Below are positions 24,458-34,574 of a stretch of 37,885 nt of DNA, in pieces. A model generated the notes under the pieces. That model saw only the letters and a program-made list of their open reading frames with translations. It ran no database searches and was not told the origin of the DNA. Each line of letters begins with the position of its first letter. Positions within the stretch are counted from its first letter, which is position 1. Source of the stretch: a virus; IMG/VR virus record IMGVR_UViG_3300020411_000981, positions 1-37,885 of that record; one strand, written 5' to 3'. The translations under genes and the position numbers were made by a program.

Positions 24458-27400
24458 ATGGCACAAAAAACGAATTTAAATGTAAGTCCTTATTATGATG
24501 ATTTTTCTTCCGAGAAAAATTTTTATAAAGTCTTATATAAACCAGGATTTCCAGTTCAGGCAAGAGAGTTAACGTCTTCGCAATCAATATTACAAAACCA
24601 GATACAATCTTTTGGAGATAATATATTTAAAGAAGGATCTGTAGTTATTCCTGGTGGTATTTCTTATGATGGTCAATACCAAGCAGTAAAGTTAAATGCT
24701 GAAAATTATGGTGTTGATATATCACTTTATATAAACAGTTTTATAGGAAAGAAAATAATTGGACAAAATTCTGGAGTTAGTGCTTTTGTAAAATTTGTAT
24801 CTTTTCAGGATGGTGTAAATGTTGATGATTTGACAATATATGTTACTTATTTGAGTGGTGATAATGATTCACAACTTAACCCATTTTCTGATGGAGAACC
24901 ATTGATATGTGATGAAAATGTAACTTATGGAAATACAACTATAAATGCAGGTACACCATTTGCTTCATTGATTTCTTCAGATGCAACTGCAATAGGATCT
25001 GCTGCATTCATATCTAAAGGTGTATATTTTATTAGAGGGTACTTTGTAAATGTTGATGATCAAACTATAATATTAGATAATTATACCAATACTCCCTCTT
25101 ACAGAGTAGGTTTAAAAATTGATGAATTGGTTGTAACTGCTAAAGATGATCAGTCTTTATATGATAATGCAAAAGGATTTACAAACTATGCAGCACCAGG
25201 TGCTGATAGATTAAAAATTAATTTATCATTAACTAAAAAATTATTATCAGATAATAATGATACAGATTTTGTTGAGTTAATGAGGATTGATAAGGGTAAG
25301 ATTAAAATCCTACAAACAAAAACTCAATATAATATTGTTAGAGATTGGATTGCAGAAAGGACATATGATGAATCTGGAGATTATACTGTTTCTCCATTTG
25401 GAGTATCTTTACACAATTCACTAAACGATGGATTGGGTAATGGTGGTTTATATTTTGAAGATGATAAAACTGAACAGAGAAATACACCTTCAGATGATTT
25501 ATTGGCAGTAAAAGTATCAGCAGGAAAGGCTTATGTTAGAGGATATGATGTTGAAAAGGTAGGAACTACTATTATTGATGTAGATAAACCTAGAGAAGTT
25601 GGTATTAAGAGTGAAGTTAGTGTTAACTTCGAAATGGGTAATATTTTAAAGGTTAATACAGTTGAAGGATTACCAAAACAAGGAGAATATGTAAGATTAT
25701 TTAATAAGTTTGGACAAGCAGGGGATAATATAGGTAGTGCAAGAGCATATTCGTTTAATTTAGAAGATGCTGCATATACTGGAGATGCTAGTGTTTGGGA
25801 ATTGAGATTATTTGATATTCAAACAAATACTTCATTAACATTAAATGATGCTGTTAGTTCTACAGAAATTCCTGCTGGATCATTAATAGAAGGAAAAAGT
25901 AGTGGTGCTAGTGGATATACAGTTGCTGCAGGTAGTAATTCCGAATACATTGACGTAAATCAAACATCAGGATCTTTTTCAAAAGGTGAACAGATACAAG
26001 TAAATGGTATAGATTTTTCCAGAACTATTGGTATTATTACTGCATATAATACACAAAATATTAAATCAGTTTCTGCAACTAATAGTTTATATCCAGATTT
26101 TAAAGCAAATTCTCATTTAGAATCATTTAGACTTCCTAATGGTATTACTAATGTTGCTCTTGGCTCCGGCGGTGTAGTAACTGCTGGTTCACAACCGTTT
26201 ACTGGACTTAGAAAAGGATCTGTTGTAATATTCAATTACTTTATGAGTGGTGATCCTTATTACAATACTGTTAAAGCTATAGGTGCTGGTGGAACATCTC
26301 TTGAACTAGAAGCAATTTCTCCAGAGGTACCAGGTGTTTTTAAAGGATCATTGGTTTCCAATGCCACAGTAGAAATGAAGGTTGGTGCACCTATAGTTGT
26401 AGGATCTGGGAGACTTTATTCTCCACTTGAAAATATTAATGTTTCTACAGTTAATCTTGATGGATCACAATTAAAAGTTACTAAACAATTAACTGGTCAA
26501 GAAATTGCTGGTGCTGCTTCTACCGTTCCAATTGCTGATGTAACTGCTCAATATTCAGAAATAACAAATGCAACCTTTGAACCTTTTGATCAAGAGAGAT
26601 ATTCTGTACATTATCAGGGTGGTGGAATAGGAACAATTAGAAATGATACTTTTGCATATGGAAGTAGTAATCTTGTATTTAGTGGTTTAGGTGAAGGATC
26701 TGGATCACAAAACGTTATTAGTGTTTCTATTAATAAAAAAGGAACTAAAAGTAAAGTTAAAGAATATAATAGATCTAAAACTCTTGATGTAATCTATTCA
26801 AACAACCCATTATCAGGTAGTGTTGCTGTAGGTAATGGTGCACAACAATTAGCAGATGGACTTGAGTATGACAAGAGATATGGTTTAAGAGTTCAAGATA
26901 AGGAAATTTCATTAAATTATCCAGATGTTGTTAAATTCTTGGCTGTTTATGAGTCAATTGATACTTCTGCACCATCTTTTGATGTATTAAAATTCCCAAG
27001 TACAATAGATGTTCAAACGAATTCTATTATTGGTGAAGATATTGTTGGTGAGAATAGTAAAGTAATTGCAAGAATAGTAACAAAACCTGCTGCTGATAAG
27101 TTAGGTATAGTTTATTTGACACCAGATCATTTTAGTTCAGGTGAACCAGTTAAATTTACTGAATCTAATATAACAACAAATGTTGAAAGTATAGAACTTG
27201 GAAATTATAAAGATATTACAAATTCATTTACAATAAACAAAGGACAAAGACATCAATATTATGATTATTCTAGATTGGTTAGAAATGATGGAGTATCAGC
27301 ACCATCTGGTAGGTTATTAATCGTATTTGATTATTATTCTGTTCCTAGTGATGATAATGGTGATGTATTTACTGCTTTAAGTTACGATAAGGAAAGATTT

Positions 27401-30400
27401 AATAATGATATTCCACTTATTTCAAATCAAATAAGGGCTACTGATGTTATTGATTTTAGACCTAGAGTATCTGTATACAATCCTGCTGTAGATGATAAAT
27501 CTCCATTTGCATTCCAATCAAGGAATTTTAGTGGAGGAATAAAGCAATACTTAATACCTAATGAAAGTTCAACTATAGGTTATGAATATTATTTACCAAG
27601 AATTGATAAACTTTATTTGAATAAGTTTGGTGATTTTGTTTATGAAAAGGGATTATCTGCAGAAAATCCAAAACCACCAGCAAGAAATGATGAATTAATG
27701 CAATTGGCAACTATTAATATGCCACCATATTTGTATAATCCACAAAATGCTTTCTTAACATTGGTTGATAATAGAAGATATACAATGAAAGATATTGGTG
27801 GTATTGATGATAGAGTTTCTAATTTGGAAGAAACTACTACACTATCATTATTAGAATCAAGTGCACAATCTTTACAAATACAGGATTCTGAAGGAAGAAA
27901 TAGATTTAAAACTGGTTTATTTGTAGATCCATTTAGGAATTATGCCAATATCAATAGGTTACTTTCTTCAGTACAGGTAAATCCCAGAAGAAGAGAAATT
28001 ACTGCTCGTCGTACTAGAGATAGTCTTTCATTATTACCTACTCCAAAAGCATCTACTATACCATCCAGTATAGATTTTAATACTGATTATGAATTATTCG
28101 ATTCTAATGTACAAAAAACAGGTAATGTTATTACATTAAAATATGATGAAGTTGATTGGATAACACAAGCATATGCAACAAAGACAGGTGATGTTTTAGA
28201 TATTCTTAATGTAAACCCATATGAACTTCCTGCTATTAGTGCTGATGTACATTTGGATCCTGATTCTGATAATTGGACAAGAACAATTCAACTTGAAGAT
28301 AATACTATACAACAAACGGGAACAAATTCAGTAGATACTCTGAATTTTGATATGAGTCAATCAGGAACATTAGATCTTGGAAATCTTATATTTAATACAA
28401 CATCAGAATCTACTGTTAGGAATCCTGGATGGCGTGCACCTAATAATCGAAGAGTAACAGTTACAGATCAAACAGATGATTTTGGTGGATCTCTTACTCT
28501 TGCTGGATCTTCTAGTGATAGTGTAGTTACAAGTAATACTGATACTACTATACAAAATAGATTATTATCATCTGCTTCAGAAGATTTTATGAGATCTAGA
28601 AATATTGAGTATGTTTCTACAGGATTCCCAGAGCATACCAATATATACTTATTTGTTGATGGTCAACAAATATTTGATATTATTCCAAAACTTGTAGAGA
28701 TTTCACCAAATCCAGAACTTGACGTTGATGGTTCAGTGAATACATTTGTAATAGGTGAAAAAGTAACAGCATATGATTCTGAAGGTAATATAATTATGAC
28801 TTTCAGAATTTGTAGACCAGATCATAAAGAAGGGGCATTTAATAACCCATCTTCACTATATGCAAGTAATCCATATTCTCATGGTAGTGATGGTATTGGT
28901 ACAGATTATACAACATCCTCACCATTTTTAAATGTTGATACTCGTGCTTTATCGGAACAAGCTCAAGGATTATATTCTGGATATCTTACTAAAGGTTGTA
29001 GATTAGTTGGAGAAAATGGAGCATCTGCTTATGTTAAAGATTTGAGATTGGTATCTGATAGTTTTGGTAGTATAGTAGGATCTTTCTTCTTAAGAAATCC
29101 AAATTCTATACCAGCACCAGCTGTTAAGATTAATACAGGTGCTAAAACAGTTACATTAACCACAAGTCAAACTAATAGAAAAGTACTTCCTGGACAAGAT
29201 CCCGATGTTATTGTAGGTGAAACAAATTATACTGCTATAGGAACAGTAGAAGAATGGCAAAATGATATTACTGTAACTACAAACACATCAACATTAAATG
29301 TTAATGCTGGATTTAATGCAACTATAAATGCTGAAGGATCCATGACTTGGAGAAATACACATACAACAAATGCTGTATATACAGATCCATTGGCACAAAC
29401 TTTTGTTGTTGGTGGAAATGTAAATGCACCATCTGCTGTTGGTGCTAATGATGATATGAATGGTGCAATTCTAACTGCAGTTGATGTATTCTTTGCATCA
29501 ATTGATACTGTAACTGAAACACCTGTAAGATGTGAAATAAGAACTACAACAGGAGATGCCCGTCCTTCTATGACAGTTCTTGGAAGTAAAATATTATATC
29601 CAACTAAAATAGATTCAAATGGACAAGTTGTAAATAATATCGAATTTGATCCCGATTCTGCTAGTAAGCCAACTAAATTTGTATTCCCAGAACCAATATA
29701 TTTGGCACCTGGTGCTTCATACGCAGTAGTACTTCTTGCTGAAAAGAGTACTGCATATACTGTATGGACTGCTAGACATGGTGGTACTGCGGTTAATCCT
29801 GCAAGTATACCAGGATCGACTGGAGGGGCATCTATAACATATTCTAGGCAATATGGTGCTGGTGCATTATTTAAGTCACAGAACGGTGCTTTATGGACTG
29901 AAGATCAGACCATGGATATGACATTTAAACTTTATAAAGCTAAATTTACTTCTACTGGTGGTTCTGCATTCTTTAGCAATCCAGATTTAGATGGAAGTAA
30001 TGGATATATTCCAACATTAAGAAACAATCCAATACAAACATTACCAAAAACAGGTTCTGTGGGTATAACAACTATTCCATCTTCCAATACAGTATTAACA
30101 ACTGTTTTATCTGAAGGAAGAAAAATCTGTGGTAATAAGCCAACGAGTACTGCAGTTATTAGTGGTGTTGGATGTTCTGTTACTGGATTGTCAGTTGTTC
30201 CAGATTCTGGTGGTTCTAATTATAAACCAAATGTTACAAATACAAATACTGTAGATGCATTTACAATTACTGGACAAGGTAAAGATTTGAAATTTAATTA
30301 TACTTCGGATGAGAATGGAACAATTACTGCTGTTCAAATAGTAGATGCTAATAGAGGAACTGGATATAAGGTTGGTGATGTAGTTGGAATTGTTACTAGT

Positions 30401-31996
30401 ACTGTTGATGGATCTACTGGAGACGGTGCTAGAATAACTATTCAATCGATTGGTGGTATTGATACTTTGTATTTGACAAATATACAGGGAACAGATACAT
30501 CATATACTGGTGTTGGGGTAAGTTATTTTAATAATAGTGGTAATTTGGTTGGATTGGCAAATACAACAATTTTAGAGACTAATTTCAATAATACTGGTAT
30601 TAATGCAGGAAACACATTTAAAGTTACTCAATTTAATCATGGAATGTATTCCAGTACAAATAAAGTTTCTATACAAAATTTACAAACAGATTCACCATCA
30701 TCTATTTTGGATGTTTCATTAACACAATCTGAAGGAAGTGGTTCTGGAGGAACTATTGGTGTTGCTAATACTACACCATTTGATTTATTTGAAGGTGTTA
30801 AAGTAAGTGCTGCAAATACAGGATACGTTACTGTTGGTGGTGAAATTATTGGATATTCTGGAGTTGGTAATGGTATATTGCAGATAGCAAATTCCAATGG
30901 AAATAAGAGAGGTGTTGATGGCACAAATGCTATTTCACATGAAATTGGTGATGTTATTAGAAAATATGAATTAGGTGGTGTATCTTTAAGAAGATTGCAA
31001 TTAGAACCTAATTCAATTCTCAATGATAATTTTGATCTTGATAGTTACTATCTCTCATTTGATAGATCCAAAAATGGTTTAGATAGATCATCCGATGATG
31101 TTGATATTCCACAATTATCATTTACAAGTGATTCATTTGTTGGTGGTAATAAAGCTAGTGCTACTCAAAATATTCTTTATAGTGCAGTAGTTCCAAGATT
31201 TGATGCATTAACACCTACAGGTATTGGTGGAGCAACTACGGGAATAAATGCTTCTATAAGAACAGTTACAGGAACAAGTGTTTCTGGAACTGAAAATTCA
31301 TTTGTTGATAATGGTTATGAACCAGTGGCATTAAATAGATTTAATAAACTTAATAGTGTTAGAATTGTTGCATCAAAAACAAATGAAAATGAATATTTGA
31401 GTGAAATTCCTAGAAATAAATCATTTACTGCAGTATTAAATTTAACATCAAATGATGAAAATTTATCACCAATGATTAGACTTGGTAGTGGTTCTTCCGT
31501 AGAATTTATAGGTCATCGTTTAAACAATCCTATTGGTGATAATTATGTTCGTAATAGTGGTGCTAATTCTATTTTGAATGATCCACATACAGCAGTATAT
31601 GTTTCCAGTCCTGTTAGATTAACAAAACCAGCAACATCATTAAAAGTTTTATTAACTGGATATAGGCATTCTAGTTCAGATTTTAGAGTTTTGTATGCTC
31701 TAGAAACAAGTGATTCTAGTGAAATTGGGCAAGCATTTGAATTATTCCCAGGATATAGGAATCTTATTGATAATAATGATGATGGATTTGGTGATGTTGT
31801 AATAGATCCAGCATTTAATGATGGTAAATCAGATTCGTTTGTTTCTGCAAGTACTAGAGATCAATATAAAGAATATCAGTATACTGCTGATAATCTTCCA
31901 GAATTTACTGGATATACAATCAAAATTGTAATGTCTGGTACAAATCAGGCAGAACCACCAAGAATACGAGAGTTGAGAACAATTGCTGTACGATGA
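24458..31996 (+). CDS. Giant DUF4815-type virion protein in the gp9/gp10 position (2512 aa)
   Basis: The N-terminal part (NVSPYYDDFSSEKNFYKVLYKPGFPVQARELTSSQSILQNQI at about 8-50, then IFKEGSVVIPGG) is the DUF4815 signature of cyanophage structural proteins. A second conserved stretch lies near 1000-1180 (VIDFRPRVSVYNP, RRYTMKDIGGIDDRVSNLE). Around 1600-1780 are beta-sandwich-like segments (DPLAQTFVV, CEIRTTTGDARPS, ASYAVVLLAEK). A GSGY module sits near 1908-2005 and an RG-H module near 2090-2180, before a C-terminal domain ending AEPPRIRELRTIAVR. Position after gene 8 suggests the wedge periphery or fibre attachment, the role of gp9/gp10 in T4, but I see no clear similarity to those proteins. 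It overlaps the next gene by 4 nt. Confidence 0.8.
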   Translation: MAQKTNLNVSPYYDDFSSEKNFYKVLYKPGFPVQARELTSSQSILQNQIQSFGDNIFKEGSVVIPGGISYDGQYQAVKLNAENYGVDISLYINSFIGKKIIGQNSGVSAFVKFVSFQDGVNVDDLTIYVTYLSGDNDSQLNPFSDGEPLICDENVTYGNTTINAGTPFASLISSDATAIGSAAFISKGVYFIRGYFVNVDDQTIILDNYTNTPSYRVGLKIDELVVTAKDDQSLYDNAKGFTNYAAPGADRLKINLSLTKKLLSDNNDTDFVELMRIDKGKIKILQTKTQYNIVRDWIAERTYDESGDYTVSPFGVSLHNSLNDGLGNGGLYFEDDKTEQRNTPSDDLLAVKVSAGKAYVRGYDVEKVGTTIIDVDKPREVGIKSEVSVNFEMGNILKVNTVEGLPKQGEYVRLFNKFGQAGDNIGSARAYSFNLEDAAYTGDASVWELRLFDIQTNTSLTLNDAVSSTEIPAGSLIEGKSSGASGYTVAAGSNSEYIDVNQTSGSFSKGEQIQVNGIDFSRTIGIITAYNTQNIKSVSATNSLYPDFKANSHLESFRLPNGITNVALGSGGVVTAGSQPFTGLRKGSVVIFNYFMSGDPYYNTVKAIGAGGTSLELEAISPEVPGVFKGSLVSNATVEMKVGAPIVVGSGRLYSPLENINVSTVNLDGSQLKVTKQLTGQEIAGAASTVPIADVTAQYSEITNATFEPFDQERYSVHYQGGGIGTIRNDTFAYGSSNLVFSGLGEGSGSQNVISVSINKKGTKSKVKEYNRSKTLDVIYSNNPLSGSVAVGNGAQQLADGLEYDKRYGLRVQDKEISLNYPDVVKFLAVYESIDTSAPSFDVLKFPSTIDVQTNSIIGEDIVGENSKVIARIVTKPAADKLGIVYLTPDHFSSGEPVKFTESNITTNVESIELGNYKDITNSFTINKGQRHQYYDYSRLVRNDGVSAPSGRLLIVFDYYSVPSDDNGDVFTALSYDKERFNNDIPLISNQIRATDVIDFRPRVSVYNPAVDDKSPFAFQSRNFSGGIKQYLIPNESSTIGYEYYLPRIDKLYLNKFGDFVYEKGLSAENPKPPARNDELMQLATINMPPYLYNPQNAFLTLVDNRRYTMKDIGGIDDRVSNLEETTTLSLLESSAQSLQIQDSEGRNRFKTGLFVDPFRNYANINRLLSSVQVNPRRREITARRTRDSLSLLPTPKASTIPSSIDFNTDYELFDSNVQKTGNVITLKYDEVDWITQAYATKTGDVLDILNVNPYELPAISADVHLDPDSDNWTRTIQLEDNTIQQTGTNSVDTLNFDMSQSGTLDLGNLIFNTTSESTVRNPGWRAPNNRRVTVTDQTDDFGGSLTLAGSSSDSVVTSNTDTTIQNRLLSSASEDFMRSRNIEYVSTGFPEHTNIYLFVDGQQIFDIIPKLVEISPNPELDVDGSVNTFVIGEKVTAYDSEGNIIMTFRICRPDHKEGAFNNPSSLYASNPYSHGSDGIGTDYTTSSPFLNVDTRALSEQAQGLYSGYLTKGCRLVGENGASAYVKDLRLVSDSFGSIVGSFFLRNPNSIPAPAVKINTGAKTVTLTTSQTNRKVLPGQDPDVIVGETNYTAIGTVEEWQNDITVTTNTSTLNVNAGFNATINAEGSMTWRNTHTTNAVYTDPLAQTFVVGGNVNAPSAVGANDDMNGAILTAVDVFFASIDTVTETPVRCEIRTTTGDARPSMTVLGSKILYPTKIDSNGQVVNNIEFDPDSASKPTKFVFPEPIYLAPGASYAVVLLAEKSTAYTVWTARHGGTAVNPASIPGSTGGASITYSRQYGAGALFKSQNGALWTEDQTMDMTFKLYKAKFTSTGGSAFFSNPDLDGSNGYIPTLRNNPIQTLPKTGSVGITTIPSSNTVLTTVLSEGRKICGNKPTSTAVISGVGCSVTGLSVVPDSGGSNYKPNVTNTNTVDAFTITGQGKDLKFNYTSDENGTITAVQIVDANRGTGYKVGDVVGIVTSTVDGSTGDGARITIQSIGGIDTLYLTNIQGTDTSYTGVGVSYFNNSGNLVGLANTTILETNFNNTGINAGNTFKVTQFNHGMYSSTNKVSIQNLQTDSPSSILDVSLTQSEGSGSGGTIGVANTTPFDLFEGVKVSAANTGYVTVGGEIIGYSGVGNGILQIANSNGNKRGVDGTNAISHEIGDVIRKYELGGVSLRRLQLEPNSILNDNFDLDSYYLSFDRSKNGLDRSSDDVDIPQLSFTSDSFVGGNKASATQNILYSAVVPRFDALTPTGIGGATTGINASIRTVTGTSVSGTENSFVDNGYEPVALNRFNKLNSVRIVASKTNENEYLSEIPRNKSFTAVLNLTSNDENLSPMIRLGSGSSVEFIGHRLNNPIGDNYVRNSGANSILNDPHTAVYVSSPVRLTKPATSLKVLLTGYRHSSSDFRVLYALETSDSSEIGQAFELFPGYRNLIDNNDDGFGDVVIDPAFNDGKSDSFVSASTRDQYKEYQYTADNLPEFTGYTIKIVMSGTNQAEPPRIRELRTIAVR

Positions 31997-32199
31997 TTAA
32001 AGTAGAAGGGCATTCACATCTTTATAGAGATGAAAAAACAGGTGCCATAATTAACTGTGATGATCAAGGATATGATCAGTATGTAAGATCATTAAAAATT
32101 AGAGAAAAAAAGGATAGAGAACTTGATAAAATCAAAGAAGATATTGATGAAATCAAGGAATCTCTTAAACTTATAATTAGTGGTCTAAATAAGACCTAA
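31993..32199 (+). CDS. Small coiled-coil virion-operon protein (68 aa)
   Basis: A 68-aa protein starting within the stop of the previous gene (ATGA overlap). The N-terminal half (IKVEGHSHLYRDEKTGAIINCDDQGYDQYVRSLK) is a short conserved motif I know from T4-like phages. The C-terminal half is a heptad-like coiled coil (DRELDKIKEDIDEIKESLKLIIS). It probably binds a neighbour in the baseplate or acts in assembly. The stop lies inside a small inverted repeat. Confidence 0.75.
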   Translation: MIKVEGHSHLYRDEKTGAIINCDDQGYDQYVRSLKIREKKDRELDKIKEDIDEIKESLKLIISGLNKT

Positions 32200-32220
32200 A
32201 TAATAATAACGTTATTATTA
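32182..32220 (+). promoter_or_regulatory. Double inverted repeat with late-type motif
   Basis: GGTCT-AAATA-AGACC (32182-32196) is a 5-bp hairpin over the stop codon, and 32201-32220 is a perfect 20-bp AT palindrome (TAATAATAAC and its complement). Between them lies CTAAATAA (32196-32203), a late-promoter-like motif 32 nt before the next ATG. The AT palindrome lacks the GC stem and T-run of a terminator. Confidence 0.5.
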
Positions 32221-32227
32221 GAAATAG

Positions 32228-32569
32228 ATGGCTGCTGTATATGTATCTAACCTTATAGTAAATGCTAGTGCAACTTTTGCTCAAGAATTCAGTCTTGTTG
32301 AGAGTACTGATGATGGTCCTTTGAATTTATCTGGTTATACTGTAACAGCACAAATAAGAAAACATGCATCTAGTGCTACTAAAAAAGCTGATTTTGCAAT
32401 AGCAATAACAAATGCAAGTGAAGGAAAAATTACTCTTTCCTTAACAGACACTCAAACCAGTTCAATGAAACCTGGTAGATATGTCTATGATGTTGTAACT
32501 GAAATAGGTGGTATTAAAACAAGAGTTCTTGAAGGATCAGTTCTTGTACGGGAGGGAGTTACCAGATAA
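32228..32569 (+). CDS. Small beta-rich virion protein, BppU-N-like (113 aa)
   Basis: A 113-aa protein with an Ig-like beta pattern: FAQEFSLVESTDDGPLNLSGYTVTAQIRKHASSATK (about 17-52), GKITLSLTDTQTSSMKPGRYVYDVV, and KTRVLEGSVLVREGVTR. The layout recalls the N-terminal domain of phage upper-baseplate proteins (BppU-N) and a common cyanophage structural ORF. It lies at the start of the fibre/neck segment and shares one base with the next gene's ATG. Virion location is inferred from context. Confidence 0.75.
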   Translation: MAAVYVSNLIVNASATFAQEFSLVESTDDGPLNLSGYTVTAQIRKHASSATKKADFAIAITNASEGKITLSLTDTQTSSMKPGRYVYDVVTEIGGIKTRVLEGSVLVREGVTR

Positions 32570-33729
32570 TGGCAGATATAAAAGTAAGAATTGGACAATC
32601 AGATGCAATAAAAGTTATTGCTAGTCGTCAAGGTGTGACTGGCGAATCAGCTTCATCTGCTTACGCCAATCAATCAGGTATTTCCAGTTCTTCAAATTAT
32701 GCTGTATCTGCAGGAGTTGCTACGTATACTACCTATGCTGAAAATTCAGGTATAGCAACAAATGTTATTGGTGGTATTGGTTCAGTAACTCAATTAAATG
32801 TATCTGGATTATCAACATTCTCTGGTAATATTAATATACCTGATAATATATCAGCAAAATTTGGTAATGATGGTGATTTAGAACTTGTTCATTACGACAC
32901 TAATCATTCGATTATTAGACATACTGGTTCTGGTAATTTACAAATTTGGGGAGATACTGTTCAATTTAATGCTTCTAATGGAATAGGACCATCTTTAACA
33001 GTAGATACTGGAATTGGTGTTACTGTTTATGGAAATACTGAAACTCAAACCTTAAATGTAACTGGTATTTCTACATTTAATGATGATGTAGTTTTCACGG
33101 GTCAAAATACTAATGCAAGATGGGATAAATCTAAAAGTGATTTAGTTTTATATAATGATACTCGATTAACATTAGGATCTAATGAAGATTTCCAGATGTG
33201 GCATGGAGGTACTAACACCTTCATAAAAAATACTGGTGGTGATCTCCGAATTCGTGGTGATGTTATAAAACTTCAAAGAGAAGATAGTAGCGAGACATAT
33301 CTTAAAGCTACTGTTAATTCGTCTGTAGAATTATATCATGGAATGGGTGGTGCATCAGCAGAGAAAAAAATTGAAACAACCACAACAGGAGCAATAGTAA
33401 CTGGAATTTTAACTGCAAATCAATTTAAAGGTGATGGATCTGGATTAACCGGAGTTACTGCTTCTGGAACTGGTGTTAATGTTAGAGATAATGGATCAGT
33501 AATTGGTGTTGCTGCAACTATTGATTTTGGACAAAATCTTGCAGTATCTCCAGTTTCTACTGGTTTTGTAACTGTAACTGCTACTCCAGTTAATCAATTT
33601 ACTAATTTAGAAGTAACTGGTATTACTACATTATCGAACCTTAAAATTTCTTCTGGAGTTATTACTACAACATCAGGAATTGTTACATATTATGGTGATG
33701 TTGCACAAATAGATGGAGGATCGTACTAA
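32569..33729 (+). CDS. Tail-fibre-like structural protein (386 aa)
   Basis: A 386-aa, Gly/Ser/Thr-rich, beta-repetitive protein. Repeats of the form LNVSGLSTFSG, LNVTGISTFND and LEVTGITTLSN alternate with DLELVHYDTNHSIIRHTGSGNLQIWG and EDFQMWHGGTNTFIKNTGGDLRIRG blocks; FKGDGSGLTGV near 285-295 is a frequent fibre motif. It occupies the place of genes 11, 12 and wac in T4. The short N-terminus (MADIKVRIGQSDAIKV) is probably the attachment part. No chaperone-type self-cleaving domain is visible. Confidence 0.8.
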   Translation: MADIKVRIGQSDAIKVIASRQGVTGESASSAYANQSGISSSSNYAVSAGVATYTTYAENSGIATNVIGGIGSVTQLNVSGLSTFSGNINIPDNISAKFGNDGDLELVHYDTNHSIIRHTGSGNLQIWGDTVQFNASNGIGPSLTVDTGIGVTVYGNTETQTLNVTGISTFNDDVVFTGQNTNARWDKSKSDLVLYNDTRLTLGSNEDFQMWHGGTNTFIKNTGGDLRIRGDVIKLQREDSSETYLKATVNSSVELYHGMGGASAEKKIETTTTGAIVTGILTANQFKGDGSGLTGVTASGTGVNVRDNGSVIGVAATIDFGQNLAVSPVSTGFVTVTATPVNQFTNLEVTGITTLSNLKISSGVITTTSGIVTYYGDVAQIDGGSY

Positions 33730-34574
33730 TGGCAAAACCAGCAACAAGACAAGAATTAATAGATTATTGTTTAAGAAAACTTGGTGCTCCTGTTTTGGAA
33801 ATCAATGTTGATGATGATCAAATAGATGATGCTGTTGACGATGCTTTACAATTATTCAACGAACGTCATTTTGACGGTGTTGAGAGGATGTATTTAAAAT
33901 ATAAGATATCAGAAGAAGATATTGATAGAGGAAAAGCAACTGGAACTGATGGTGTTGGTATAGTTACTACTACTGCTAATTCTACTAATGTAAGTGGAAT
34001 GGGAACAGTAACTTCAAATTGGTACGAAACATCTAATTTTATACAAGTTCCAGATTCAGTAATAGGAATAGAAAAAGTATTTAAATTTGATACGAATACA
34101 ATATCTGGCAGTATGTTTGGAATAAAATATCAATTATTTTTGAATGATTTATATAATTTTAATTCAATTGATTTATTACAATATTCTATGGTAAAGACAT
34201 ATCTTGAAGATATTAATATGCTTTTGACTACAGATAAACAGGTTAGATATAATAAAAGACAAGATAGATTATATCTTGATATTGATTGGAGTGCTCAATC
34301 TAAAGATGTTTTTCTTGTTATGGATTGTTGGAGAATTTTAGATCCAGATCAATTTACTGGTGTTTATAATGATAGTTTCTTAAAATTATATTTGACTGCA
34401 TTAATAAAAAGACAATGGGGTCAAAATTTGAGCAAATTTAAAGGAGTTAAACTTCCTGGTGGTGTTGAATTTAATGCTAGAGAAATATATGATGATGCAG
34501 AAAGAGAAATTGAAGCTATAAGAGAAAGACTAATTAATGAATATGAATTACCACCTTTTGACATGATAGGATAA
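33729..34574 (+). CDS. 13: gp13 neck protein
   Basis: A 281-aa protein (T4 gp13 has 309). The start RQELIDYCLRKLGAPVLEINVDDDQIDDAVDDALQLFNERHFDGVER (about 7-53) and the end (WRILDPDQFTGVYNDSFLKLYLTALIKRQWGQNLSKFKGVKLPGGVEFN) are characteristic of gp13. With gp14 it forms the neck that seals filled heads and accepts the tail. Start and stop share bases with the neighbouring genes (TAATG). Confidence 0.95.
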   Translation: MAKPATRQELIDYCLRKLGAPVLEINVDDDQIDDAVDDALQLFNERHFDGVERMYLKYKISEEDIDRGKATGTDGVGIVTTTANSTNVSGMGTVTSNWYETSNFIQVPDSVIGIEKVFKFDTNTISGSMFGIKYQLFLNDLYNFNSIDLLQYSMVKTYLEDINMLLTTDKQVRYNKRQDRLYLDIDWSAQSKDVFLVMDCWRILDPDQFTGVYNDSFLKLYLTALIKRQWGQNLSKFKGVKLPGGVEFNAREIYDDAEREIEAIRERLINEYELPPFDMIG

